Origin: IMCC26077 sp964418325 | GTDB lineage: Bacteria > Actinomycetota > Actinomycetes > Nanopelagicales > Nanopelagicaceae | Direction of reading: 5' to 3' | Length of the DNA: 64,000 nucleotides | NCBI GenBank assembly: GCA_964418325.1 | Contig: CAYQLC010000004.1 | Coordinates: 1 to 64,000, forward strand | Translations under genes and position numbers: made by a program | The notes under the pieces: generated by a model | Database searches by the model: none | What the model was told of the DNA's origin: nothing | What the model saw: the letters and a program-made list of their open reading frames with translations, nothing else | Shown: positions 44,963 through 53,565 of the stretch, one piece after another | Layout: every line of letters begins with the position of its first letter | Position numbering within the stretch: the first letter of the stretch is position 1

Positions 44963-45814
44963 TCAACTCTGGAGTGAAATGCCTCGCGCAATCGCAATAA
45001 AGTCTTCGAGTGTCAGATTCTCAGCTCTGCTGGTTGGGTCGACTCCTGCTGCAATCAAGCGCTCAGACGCGCTCTCACTGGAACCCAAAATTGCCCCCAA
45101 AGAAGAGCGCAACATTTTTCTACGCTGCGCAAAGGCGCTATCGATGATCGAGAAAGTTAGCCTCCGTAACGCTTCATCATGAAGGTCGCGGTGATTGCGT
45201 CGAGTGAAGGCAAGTAAAAGCGAATCTACGCGTGGCACAGGCCAGAAAACTTCCCGAGAGATCGTGCTGGCAATCTGTGAGTCGGCCCACCATCTCAACT
45301 TCACGCTAGGCACTCCATAAACTTTACTTCCCGGTTTTGCCGCCAACCGTTGAGCAACTTCTGCCTGAACCATAACTATCCCTCGGGAGATAGATGGGAA
45401 ATTCTCTAAAAGATGGAGCAATACCGGCACTGACACGTTGTAGGGAAGGTTGGCAACCAGCGCAGTAGGAGTGGGATTAATCTGGGTAAGAGTGAGCGCA
45501 TCTTGATTCACGACGTATAAATGAGATGAACAATCGGGTAGGTGTGCTGCAATCGTCTTAGGAAGTTGGTCAGCTAACCGTTGATCAATTTCGACAGCAA
45601 CCACCGATTCAACTACTGAAAGAAGCACGATAGTAAGTGAGCCCAAACCAGGTCCAATTTCTAGCACAACATCGCGCTGATCGACTTCAGAGAGTCGGAC
45701 AATCTTTCGGCAAGTATTACCATCGATGACGAAGTTCTGACCTAAAGATTTTGATGGATGGAGCGCCAGTTGTTCCGCAAGGTCGCGAATCTCGACCGCG
45801 CCAAGGCTCTCCAT
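44963..45814 (-). CDS. rsmA: 16S rRNA (adenine1518/1519-N6)-dimethyltransferase
   Basis: RsmA (KsgA) dimethylates two adenines in helix 45 of 16S rRNA. The 283-aa protein has SKSLGQNFVID, the SAM-binding VVLEIGPGLGSLT and the catalytic ALVANLPYNVS motif. The start shares one base with the tatD stop (TAATG). The gene is full length. Confidence 0.96.
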   Translation of the reverse strand: MESLGAVEIRDLAEQLALHPSKSLGQNFVIDGNTCRKIVRLSEVDQRDVVLEIGPGLGSLTIVLLSVVESVVAVEIDQRLADQLPKTIAAHLPDCSSHLYVVNQDALTLTQINPTPTALVANLPYNVSVPVLLHLLENFPSISRGIVMVQAEVAQRLAAKPGSKVYGVPSVKLRWWADSQIASTISREVFWPVPRVDSLLLAFTRRNHRDLHDEALRRLTFSIIDSAFAQRRKMLRSSLGAILGSSESASERLIAAGVDPTSRAENLTLEDFIAIARGISLQS

Positions 45815-46671
45815 TAAGCGAAATCTCCGAATAAAGAGAGCGCATTACCTCTCGTGGCATCGCAAAGTTCCTCAACCGGTCGATTGACTACTTCTGCCAT
45901 GAATCGAATGGTCCGCGCAATCTGCGCCGGTGAGTTAAGTGCGCCGCGATAAGGAGCCGGTGCCAAGAAAGGCGCGTCAGTCTCAACCAGCAAATTCGCT
46001 AATGGAGTCAGAAGTAGCGCCTCGCGCAGCGCGGGAGCATTCTTGAAAGTTACAGTTCCTGAGAAGGAGAGGAAGTAACCAGCTTTGACACATCGTCGAG
46101 CCATATCGGCATCGCCAGAGTAGCAATGAAACACAACCTTTTCCGGCGCGCCTTCCTCTGCAAGTACCCGCAAGATATCTTCGTGAGCATCTCGATCATG
46201 GATTATCAGTACTTTATTGGTTCGCTTGGCAATCGCAATGTGGGCACGGAACGAGAACTCTTGCTTCGCGCGTAACTCTTCTGGTGTTCGAAAAAAATCG
46301 AGTCCGGTCTCACCAATGCCACGAACTCGCGGATGTTCCGCTAATTTCTCGATCTCACGAATTTGCTCATCAAGATCATCGACCATTGGCGCCTCATTTG
46401 GGTGAAGCGCGACCGCAGCTAACGCTCTTCCTACCCAGGCTTCGGCTACCCCCACCGACCACCGTGATTGTTCAAGGTCGTAACCGATCTGCATCACCTG
46501 TTCGATTCCCACTGACGCTGCTTCGTCTAAGACCGCCTTCACTTCAGGGGCATCGGGAGCAGATTTCGCAATCAATTCCATATGACAATGTGAATCGATT
46601 GTTGGTGCAGGTAGTGGCTCAGGTAGTGGAGCTGGAGTCCGATCAATATCCCGATTGTGGCGATCGGTCAC
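45814..46671 (-). CDS. tatD: TatD family metal-dependent hydrolase
   Basis: A TIM-barrel nuclease/hydrolase. The metal-binding motif TIDSHCHMELI is near residue 24, GETGLDFFR follows in the middle, and LLVETDAPFLAP lies near the C-terminus. The 285-aa product has a short proline-rich N-terminal extension. It overlaps metG by four bases. TatD enzymes act as 3'-5' DNases or tRNA/peptide hydrolases; the substrate is not certain. Confidence 0.93.
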   Translation of the reverse strand: MTDRHNRDIDRTPAPLPEPLPAPTIDSHCHMELIAKSAPDAPEVKAVLDEAASVGIEQVMQIGYDLEQSRWSVGVAEAWVGRALAAVALHPNEAPMVDDLDEQIREIEKLAEHPRVRGIGETGLDFFRTPEELRAKQEFSFRAHIAIAKRTNKVLIIHDRDAHEDILRVLAEEGAPEKVVFHCYSGDADMARRCVKAGYFLSFSGTVTFKNAPALREALLLTPLANLLVETDAPFLAPAPYRGALNSPAQIARTIRFMAEVVNRPVEELCDATRGNALSLFGDFA

Positions 46672-48269
46672 CCGCGTTGCTCCTCGCCAGTATTCTCAGG
46701 TAAGCGCGGAAAAAGAACGTCGCCGCGATGAGTATCGGTTCCCGCTTGTAGCTGGCCCCAACGAGCAACATCATCAATCCGCTGCGCACTGAGTGGGCCA
46801 AGAGTCTCTGCTCCCAGAGCGCGCCAGAGTTTCTCAGAGGTCTCTGGCATTACTGGATTAAAGAGCACGGCCAAAATTCGAAGGGATTCACAAGTGGCGT
46901 AAAGGACCTGATCGAGCTCAGACTTTCTTGTCGGATCTTTTGCTAAAACCCAAGGAGCCCGTTCAGTGACATAACCATTGACGTTTTTGCAGAACTCCAG
47001 AATTGCGAGAATTCCTCCCTGGAAATCTAATGCAGAGATTGATTCATCTGCGCGCTTGGTCGCAAGTTCCGCCGCTGCCGCTAACGCTGGTTCTGCTGCG
47101 ACATTTGGAATCTTGCCATCGCAATACTTTTCAATCATCGCAATTGCGCGCGAAGCGAGGTTTCCAAAATCATTGGCTAATTCACTCGTGTAGCGCGCGA
47201 CCATATCTTCCCAAGAGAATGATCCATCAGTTCCAAAAGGAATTGCCCGTAAAAAGTAATAACGGAATGCATCCACTCCAAAAAAGTCCGTAATGTCCGC
47301 TGGAGCGATACCAGTGAGCTTGCTCTTACTCATCTTTTCGCCACCAACTAATAACCAACCATGGGCAAAGACCTTCTTTGGCACTGGTAAACCGGCTGCC
47401 ATCAACATCGCAGGCCAAATCACCGCATGGAAACGCAAAATATCCTTGCCGACCAGATGAACATCTGCTGGCCACTTACGTTGGAAATCTTCAGCGCCCG
47501 GGGTGCCTGGCGCATCACCTAACCCGACTGCTGTTGCGTAATTGAGGAGCGCATCAAACCACACGTACACAACTTGCTTGGAATCCCAGGGAACGGGAAT
47601 ACCCCATGAGAAAGAGGAGCGCGAGATAGAAAGATCAGAGACGCCACCTTCAAGGAAGGCAACAACTTCATTACGTGCGCTAGCAGGTTCACATGCTTCA
47701 GGGTGCGCTCGATAATGCGAAAGTAAGGGTTCGACAAATGCTGATAAACGAAAGAACCAATTGGTCTCACTGACCAACTCAACTGGCCGCGAATGGATAG
47801 GACAGAGCTTTTCGCTCTCATTCGCTCCGGGCAGAAGATCACCAGGTAACTTGAACTCTTCACAACCAACGCAATAAGGGCCCTCATACTTGCCCTCATA
47901 AATATGGCCAGCATCTTTCAAACCTTGCAGGAATTTTTGGACCCGCTCCATATGACGACTCTCGGTCGTGCGAATGAAATCATCATTGGCAATATTTAAA
48001 GATTTCCACGTTGGCTTCCACGCGCTTTCGACCAGACGATCAGCCCATGCTTGCGGATCGGAATTATTCGCCTCTGCCGTGCGGAGCACCTTCTGGCCAT
48101 GCTCGTCAGTGCCAGTGAGAAACCAAACACCTTCACCTCGTTGTCTATGCCAACGAGTGAGGACATCACCTGCGACAGTTGTGTAGGCGTGACCGATATG
48201 CGGCGCATCGTTTACGTAGTAAATCGGCGTCGTGAGATAGAAGTTCTTGCTCCCGCGTTCGGACATCAC
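46668..48269 (-). CDS. metG: Methionyl-tRNA synthetase
   Basis: The class I synthetase for methionine. The 533-aa protein has the HIGH motif in APHIGHAYTT, a zinc knuckle with CVGCEEFKL and CPIHSRP, and KMSKSKLTG. The anticodon-binding helical domain follows, and there is no C-terminal tRNA-binding extension. It overlaps rsmI by four bases and tatD by four bases. Confidence 0.97.
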   Translation of the reverse strand: MMSERGSKNFYLTTPIYYVNDAPHIGHAYTTVAGDVLTRWHRQRGEGVWFLTGTDEHGQKVLRTAEANNSDPQAWADRLVESAWKPTWKSLNIANDDFIRTTESRHMERVQKFLQGLKDAGHIYEGKYEGPYCVGCEEFKLPGDLLPGANESEKLCPIHSRPVELVSETNWFFRLSAFVEPLLSHYRAHPEACEPASARNEVVAFLEGGVSDLSISRSSFSWGIPVPWDSKQVVYVWFDALLNYATAVGLGDAPGTPGAEDFQRKWPADVHLVGKDILRFHAVIWPAMLMAAGLPVPKKVFAHGWLLVGGEKMSKSKLTGIAPADITDFFGVDAFRYYFLRAIPFGTDGSFSWEDMVARYTSELANDFGNLASRAIAMIEKYCDGKIPNVAAEPALAAAAELATKRADESISALDFQGGILAILEFCKNVNGYVTERAPWVLAKDPTRKSELDQVLYATCESLRILAVLFNPVMPETSEKLWRALGAETLGPLSAQRIDDVARWGQLQAGTDTHRGDVLFPRLPENTGEEQRG

Positions 48270-49117
48270 TGCTCCATCTTAGAGGCGACCAGGGCATCAA
48301 ATACTTCGCGCTTTCGCAGATGTAGCTCCTCGGCTACCGCTGCTACCGCATCGCGCCGCTCCATCCCCGCCCCTTCGCGATCTGCCACGAGCTTTGCGAT
48401 CTGCTCGGGAGCTCGCGAGCTCACCTCTGTAGGTGCGGCGCCTGCAATAACGAGAGTAACTTCACCGAGTACCTCTCGCTCACTAACCCACTCTTCCAAT
48501 TCGTGGAGCGAGCCTCGAAAAACTTCTTGGTATCTCTTCGTCATCTCGCGACATAAAGCCACTGGTCTATCTCGCCCAAGTATTTCTACTAAATCAGCGA
48601 CCAATTCTTGAGTCCGATGTGGAGCTTCAAAGATAACGATTGTCCGTTGCTCATTTTTTATTGAATGGATGTAATCCTGTCGTGCTTTTGAGGTGCGTGG
48701 TACAAATCCATCGAAGAGGAATCGCTCCATGGGCAATCCAGATAAGACCAAAGCTGTAGTGACCGCGCTCGGACCGGGGAGTACCTCAAGATCTGAATTG
48801 AGTTCGAGCGCTACTTGAATCGCAAGATATCCCGGGTCGCTAATTCCGGGCATGCCGCCATCAGTAATCAAAAGAACGCTGGCTCCGCTCCCTAAGAGTT
48901 CTCGAAGCTCAGCAACGCGCTCGCGCTCGTTACCCGCGAAGAAGGAGCGCAACTCCCCTGCGATCTCAATTCCGAGATCTTGAGCAAGGTGGCGAAGACG
49001 GCGCGTATCTTCGGCGAAAATCTTCGTCGCCTCGGAGAGCGCCTGGCGCAGGCGCGCTGAAGCATCTGCGGGATTACCCAGAGGGGCTCCCGCCAGGATT
49101 AATCGCCCGCTGTTCAC
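48266..49117 (-). CDS. rsmI: 16S rRNA (cytidine1402-2'-O)-methyltransferase
   Basis: RsmI methylates C1402 of 16S rRNA. The 283-aa tetrapyrrole-methylase-fold protein has LILAGAPLGNPADAS at the N-terminus, VLLITDGGMPGISDPGY near residues 79-95 and a C-terminal helical extension. The GTG start is preceded by AGGA. It is the first gene of the rsmI-metG-tatD-rsmA-ispE run and diverges from the PMT gene with 33 bases between. Confidence 0.95.
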   Translation of the reverse strand: MNSGRLILAGAPLGNPADASARLRQALSEATKIFAEDTRRLRHLAQDLGIEIAGELRSFFAGNERERVAELRELLGSGASVLLITDGGMPGISDPGYLAIQVALELNSDLEVLPGPSAVTTALVLSGLPMERFLFDGFVPRTSKARQDYIHSIKNEQRTIVIFEAPHRTQELVADLVEILGRDRPVALCREMTKRYQEVFRGSLHELEEWVSEREVLGEVTLVIAGAAPTEVSSRAPEQIAKLVADREGAGMERRDAVAAVAEELHLRKREVFDALVASKMEQ

Positions 49118-49143
49118 ACTCTCATCCTCTCAGGTTCTACGCT
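49113..49143 (+). promoter_or_regulatory. Candidate leaderless promoter of the PMT gene
   Basis: TACGCT, a TANNNT-type -10 box, lies seven bases before the PMT start codon, so transcription would begin at or next to the ATG. TTCACA, 19 bases further upstream, could be a weak -35. There is no ribosome-binding site, which fits leaderless translation as is common in Actinobacteria. Confidence 0.45.
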
Positions 49144-49150
49144 GTCAGGC

Positions 49151-50467
49151 ATGATTCGGGCGCTAGGAAATCGAACGGTAGCGATTTGGTCGGTGGTTGC
49201 TGCCGCACTCTTCTTGCGACTCTTTCGATTAAGCACTCCCGATAAATTGGTTTTCGATGAGATCTACTACGTCGATGGCGCCCGCGATCTACTGAAATTC
49301 GGAGTAGAGGTAAGCGCGAACAAACCCGAATTCATCGTGCACCCACCGGTAGGTAAATGGGTTATTGCACTTGGAATTCAGATTTTTGGAGATAATCCCT
49401 TTGGCTGGCGCGTAGTGGTAGCGCTGCTAGGCACCTTGTCGATCCTCCTAGTCGCCAAAATTGCCGCCCGCCTTTTTGGCGCACTTGGCTATGGATTAAT
49501 CGCCGCGCTCTTGGCCTTTTTTGACGGGCTGAATCTTGTGATGTCTCGAACCGCACTTCTGGATATGACGCTCACCACCTTCCTTTTGGTGGCAACCTGG
49601 TTCTTGATAGATCGTCGCTATCTTTTTGCAGGGATTTTCTTTGGACTTGCTCTTGGCACAAAATGGAATGCGATCTTCTACATCATCGTTTTCTCCATCT
49701 TTTTTCTTCTTAAAGAGATCAAAGAGAACCGCACACATGAAGTGCGAAAATCAACGAGGGAGATTTTCTTTTTAATTTCGTTGCGAAAGCTGCAACTACT
49801 TATTGTTCCGCTCGTCGTTTATCTGATGAGCTGGGTTGGGTGGTTTCGCTCTTCTCGCGGTTGGAGTCGGACATGGGCGGAAGAAAACGGCATAACTTTT
49901 CTTCCTACTATCCGATCATTCATTCACTATCAATTTGAGATTCTCGATTTTCATCAAGGATTAGACTCTCGTCATAATTACAAATCACCAGCATGGCAGT
50001 GGTTGTTACAAATTCGGCCGACCTCGTTCTACTACGAATCGCCCAAATGCGGGAGTGGAACTTGCTCACAAGAGGTGCTCGCAATTGGCACACCGCTACT
50101 TTGGTGGAGCGGAACCATTTCCTTATTAATAATTCTGGTTCTCTGGTTTCGTCAGCGAAATCATTCACTCATTCTGTTGGGTGTTGCTGCAGGATTACTT
50201 CCTTGGTTTGCCTTCCCAGATCGAACGACGTTCTCTTTCTATTCAATCGTCTTTCAACCTTGGATAATCTTGGCGGTCGTTGCAGCTATTAAAGAGATCA
50301 ATGAACGTCTCCCGGAGCGTATTTCCCGTAAATCGAAGAAGTTGGGCCTAGCCGGTTTTATCGCGCTAATTGGGGCCAATTTCATCTACCACGCACCGAT
50401 TTTCCTTGCTATCACGCTCACTTATGAGCATTGGCGAAGTCTGATGTGGTTTGACTCGTGGATTTGA
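49151..50467 (+). CDS. Dolichyl-phosphate-mannose protein mannosyltransferase (PMT family)
   Basis: A 438-aa GT39 membrane enzyme that transfers mannose from a polyprenyl-phosphate donor to secreted proteins. After the first helix it has LVFDEIYYVDGAR with the catalytic Asp-Glu pair, HPPVGKW, and later multiple helices and an extracytoplasmic loop with WQWLLQIRPTSFYYE. It is the actinobacterial Pmt. Protein O-mannosylation implies a polyprenyl-phosphomannose synthase elsewhere in the genome. Confidence 0.94.
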   Translation: MIRALGNRTVAIWSVVAAALFLRLFRLSTPDKLVFDEIYYVDGARDLLKFGVEVSANKPEFIVHPPVGKWVIALGIQIFGDNPFGWRVVVALLGTLSILLVAKIAARLFGALGYGLIAALLAFFDGLNLVMSRTALLDMTLTTFLLVATWFLIDRRYLFAGIFFGLALGTKWNAIFYIIVFSIFFLLKEIKENRTHEVRKSTREIFFLISLRKLQLLIVPLVVYLMSWVGWFRSSRGWSRTWAEENGITFLPTIRSFIHYQFEILDFHQGLDSRHNYKSPAWQWLLQIRPTSFYYESPKCGSGTCSQEVLAIGTPLLWWSGTISLLIILVLWFRQRNHSLILLGVAAGLLPWFAFPDRTTFSFYSIVFQPWIILAVVAAIKEINERLPERISRKSKKLGLAGFIALIGANFIYHAPIFLAITLTYEHWRSLMWFDSWI

Positions 50468-50474
50468 CCGCAAA

Positions 50475-51179
50475 TCACTCGTTTGCGGCGCGCTTGTCTT
50501 GCTCCTGATCAAAGACTTCTTCGTTCTCCCCTTGATCAATCATATTATCGACATTTACCGCTTCGACCTCTTGATTAAAAGGAACTGAATCTCGATTTAC
50601 CAGAGGACGATTTGCCGCTTTCGGGGCAGTGACGTATGTAGGTAATGGCATGTCGTTAGGTTGCCATGAATTATTAGGGATAATCGTGACCGTTCGAGAG
50701 TGGTCAATCGGAATCCATTTACTTGCTTCCCCTTCAGGCGAACGATAAGTGATTTCTGAAAAATTATATGTAGAGCCTTTGCTTTTCATTGCTGCCAAGC
50801 GACGACGTTTTTTGACGTCATCTTGAACTTTTTGCCGTCGAACATGAACCACAAAGATAATCAATAAAGATGTTGGTAGTAATAAAGATCTGAACGGGAC
50901 TACATCTGCAATCGCAAAGATGAAAGTTGCAAAGAGAAAAATTATTAATCCAATGAGAGTGATTTGTCGTTTGCGAAGTGTTCGAGCTTCGCGTTCAGCA
51001 ATCTCGGCTCGGGTCATGTAAGTCGTTTGCGAAGAGCCCATGGAGACCACATGCATTGCACTTCGATACCGTTCCAGGCTCTTGCTTTCAGAAACTTCAT
51101 CATGAGAGCGAAGCCAACGTGGTAGGAAATATGCGACCCAGAGCGCGATGACGGCGAAATAAATCAATCCTGAGCTCAT
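50475..51179 (-). CDS. Membrane protein resembling GlpR, divisome partner of a gephyrin-like protein
   Basis: A 234-aa protein with a transmembrane helix at residues 4-20, a charged cytoplasmic loop, two further helices at about 72-92 and 97-113, and a long hydrophilic, acidic C-terminal tail. The order galU, moeA-like, rimJ, membrane protein matches the corynebacterial glp-rimJ-glpR locus as I recall it; there GlpR is the membrane receptor of Glp. No enzymatic motif is visible. The assignment rests on gene order and topology, not on sequence comparison. Confidence 0.65.
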   Translation of the reverse strand: MSSGLIYFAVIALWVAYFLPRWLRSHDEVSESKSLERYRSAMHVVSMGSSQTTYMTRAEIAEREARTLRKRQITLIGLIIFLFATFIFAIADVVPFRSLLLPTSLLIIFVVHVRRQKVQDDVKKRRRLAAMKSKGSTYNFSEITYRSPEGEASKWIPIDHSRTVTIIPNNSWQPNDMPLPTYVTAPKAANRPLVNRDSVPFNQEVEAVNVDNMIDQGENEEVFDQEQDKRAANE

Positions 51180-51232
51180 GATGGGAAAAGAATACGAGCC
51201 ATCGTCCTACAAATATGGGAGGTGGGCGACCC

Positions 51233-51763
51233 TTAATCTCGTGTTGCTACAAAGCAAAGATGGTCACGCCAAGCACCATCGATATGCAAATACTTTGAAC
51301 GTTTGCCCTCAAGTTCGAACCCCGACTTCATCGCTACGCGAATCGATGGCTGATTCTCTGGTCGCACATTGATCTCTATCCGATGAAGGCGCAGGTCACT
51401 AAAGGCGTGGTCTCTCACGAGCGAGACTGCCGTTGTGACTATCCCCTGATTTGCGAACTCGCGAATGATCCAATAGCCAATGAAAGCCATTCGGGCTGGG
51501 CCGTATGAGATACCACCTAACGCAATGAAGCCAACTGCATCACCCTGATAAGTGATCAGGTAGTTCTCAGAACGCCCGAGGCGCGCATCCTTCTTGAAGG
51601 CCCGGACCATCCGGCGGAAAGTAGGAGGCTGGCCACTTCCCTCGGGGAAAGTAGCTTCCCACGGTTTGAGCCAGTTGGCATTCTCACGCTGCGCCTTCAA
51701 CCACCACTTCTTATCGTGATATCCGATGGGGCGAAGTACAACATCTCCTGAACTCAACTTCAC
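51233..51763 (-). CDS. GNAT acetyltransferase, RimJ/RimL type
   Basis: A 176-aa N-acetyltransferase. The acetyl-CoA loop region reads YWIIREFANQGIVTTAVSL near residues 97-115, followed by LRLHRIEINVRPENQPSIRVA and GFELEGKRSKYLHIDGAWRDH, hallmarks of RimJ-like enzymes acting on protein N-termini. It starts with a GTG directly after the stop of the gephyrin-like gene, so the two are translationally coupled. Confidence 0.9.
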   Translation of the reverse strand: MKLSSGDVVLRPIGYHDKKWWLKAQRENANWLKPWEATFPEGSGQPPTFRRMVRAFKKDARLGRSENYLITYQGDAVGFIALGGISYGPARMAFIGYWIIREFANQGIVTTAVSLVRDHAFSDLRLHRIEINVRPENQPSIRVAMKSGFELEGKRSKYLHIDGAWRDHLCFVATRD

Positions 51764-52654
51764 CTAATCAGCACGCCTATCGATAAGAATCACCGGTACT
51801 TCGCTACCACTTTTTTTCCCAGCACTCTTCTCATCGACGACGATTAGCCCATTCGCCTCAGCGCGAGTGGAATCCTCTGCAGGGCGAACCCGCAAGATTT
51901 CATTGTCGTGACTGATAATCGCATCATAAAAATTCCGAACACCCTCTTGACCAGAAACCTCACCATCAAGGACCGCACTGAGAATTCGATGCGAGAGATT
52001 TTTACGACCTAGCATCTGCCGAATCATGGGTCGGACAAAGAGTTCGCATGAGATATAGGCCCCTTGCGAATCCGAAGGAAGGGTGATGACTGGAGTCTGA
52101 TCGGGGCCGATTAATCCGTAACTATGGTGACCAGAGGGAGTCATAGCAATTTCTCGCTCGTGCATCTGGCCGAGTGAATTCAATGCGCCTTTCATCATTT
52201 CAACAGATCGCGGACCACTACTGATTACTACAAGGTCTGCCCGCACCAATTGATCTTCAATTAAATCCTTAAGTTCCTCAGTTGTGTCAGGAATGGTGTG
52301 AACGCGATAACCAATTGCCTCAGCTTCACGAACTGCTGTTGTCAGTAGCCATGAGTTGCTCTCGTAAAAGTGGCGTTCATCGAGCGCATGTCCTGGTTCG
52401 GTGAGGTCCTCTCCTGCCGAGATGACAACGACGCGGGGGTGTGGCCTAGTGGGCAGATGATCCATCCCTATGGAGGCAGCAAGACCGATATGAATTGAGC
52501 GAATCCTGCCGCCGGCTCTAATAACTAGGCGATCTCCCGCATAAATATCGCTGGCAAGGGTCGCACCATGCGCATCAAGTAAGGGCATATCTAGTGGCGC
52601 AAGTGGCCTGGCGATAGCGAGCGCTTCGTTGAGGTATTCGTCGACGCTAATCAT
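51764..52654 (-). CDS. Gephyrin/MoeA-like protein lacking domain II and catalytic motifs (Glp-like)
   Basis: A 296-aa MoeA paralogue, about 100 residues shorter than typical MoeA. LLDAHGATLASDIYAGDRLVI runs straight from the N-terminal helix into the VIRAGGRIRSIHIG strand, so the domain II segment with the DNSAMDGYA active-site aspartate is absent. The MPT-binding fold remains, but the STGDEL motif is SAGEDL, the GGVSVG loop is SSGPRSVEMM and the PGNPVS loop is LPSDSQGAY. Molybdenum insertion is therefore unlikely. A structural cell-division role like corynebacterial Glp is the best inference. It overlaps galU by eight bases. Confidence 0.8.
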   Translation of the reverse strand: MISVDEYLNEALAIARPLAPLDMPLLDAHGATLASDIYAGDRLVIRAGGRIRSIHIGLAASIGMDHLPTRPHPRVVVISAGEDLTEPGHALDERHFYESNSWLLTTAVREAEAIGYRVHTIPDTTEELKDLIEDQLVRADLVVISSGPRSVEMMKGALNSLGQMHEREIAMTPSGHHSYGLIGPDQTPVITLPSDSQGAYISCELFVRPMIRQMLGRKNLSHRILSAVLDGEVSGQEGVRNFYDAIISHDNEILRVRPAEDSTRAEANGLIVVDEKSAGKKSGSEVPVILIDRRAD

Positions 52655-53540
52655 TTATACCTCTGGTAAATCCTTTCAGCCACGTAGTGAACTCCGCTCC
52701 CAGGTCATCCCGGCGGGCGGCAAACTCCACGACAGTTTTTAGATAACTCAATCTATCTCCTGTATCAAACCGACGCACATTAGAGATGACCCCATGAACT
52801 GGTCCAGCAATTCGCTCATCGCGCGCCAGGGTGGCAATTGCATCTGTCAACTGCACCTCTCCTCCTTTGCCGGTTGAGGTATGGCGCAGAATCGAAAAGA
52901 TCTCAGGAGAGAGAATGTACCTTCCGATAATCGCAAGGTTGCTCGGCGCCTCTGACTTTGACGGCTTCTCAACTAGATCGTGGATTCGTAATTGGTGATT
53001 ATTTGAAACTTTTGCAATTCCATATTTTGATACATCGCTATCGGATACTTCCATCAAAGCCAGAACGCAACCGCCATGTTGTTGGTATGTTTCTAGCATC
53101 TTGCTCCATAAAACATCGCTTGGCTCAATCAAGTCATCACCAAGGAGCACTGCAAAGGGCGCATCACCAACATGTTCAGCAGCGGTCAACACGGCATCCC
53201 CAAGACCACGTGCGCTCTCTTGGCGCGCTGTGTGTAACGTTGGCAACTTATTTAAATTGCGTAATGCATTAAGCCGCTCTTCATCTCCGCGAGTATGCAG
53301 CGTCTGCTCAAGTTCAGGAGACTGTATGAAATGGTCGACAAGCGCCCCCTTGTTATGACCAGTAATCAAGAGTAGATCGGTGAACCCAGCTGAATAAGCC
53401 TCTTCGACTACATACTGAATCGCCGGCTTATCGACTACCGGGAGCATCTCTTTCGGGATCGCCTTGGTGGCCGGCAGAAAGCGGGTACCTAAGCCAGCGG
53501 CGGGTATCACCGCATGGCGAATCACTGGTTGCTCACCCAT
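52647..53540 (-). CDS. galU: UTP-glucose-1-phosphate uridylyltransferase
   Basis: GalU makes UDP-glucose for glycans and glycolipids. The 297-aa protein has the nucleotide-binding AVIPAAGLGTRFLPATKAIP followed by KEMLPVVDKP, VLLGDDLIEP and VEKPSKSEAPSNLAIIGRY. It is the first gene of the galU-glp-rimJ-glpR run and diverges from the 5-FTHF cyclo-ligase gene with 25 bases between the starts. Confidence 0.96.
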   Translation of the reverse strand: MGEQPVIRHAVIPAAGLGTRFLPATKAIPKEMLPVVDKPAIQYVVEEAYSAGFTDLLLITGHNKGALVDHFIQSPELEQTLHTRGDEERLNALRNLNKLPTLHTARQESARGLGDAVLTAAEHVGDAPFAVLLGDDLIEPSDVLWSKMLETYQQHGGCVLALMEVSDSDVSKYGIAKVSNNHQLRIHDLVEKPSKSEAPSNLAIIGRYILSPEIFSILRHTSTGKGGEVQLTDAIATLARDERIAGPVHGVISNVRRFDTGDRLSYLKTVVEFAARRDDLGAEFTTWLKGFTRGIND

Positions 53541-53559
53541 AGTGGTTACACCTTACGCT
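53529..53559 (+). promoter_or_regulatory. Candidate leaderless promoter of the 5-FTHF cyclo-ligase gene
   Basis: TACGCT lies six bases before the start codon, the same -10 sequence and nearly the same spacing as at the PMT gene. TTGCTC, 19 bases upstream, could be the -35. No ribosome-binding site is present. The element overlaps the galU start region, so the two divergent promoters must be interleaved. Confidence 0.45.
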
Positions 53560-53565
53560 CCTGCC

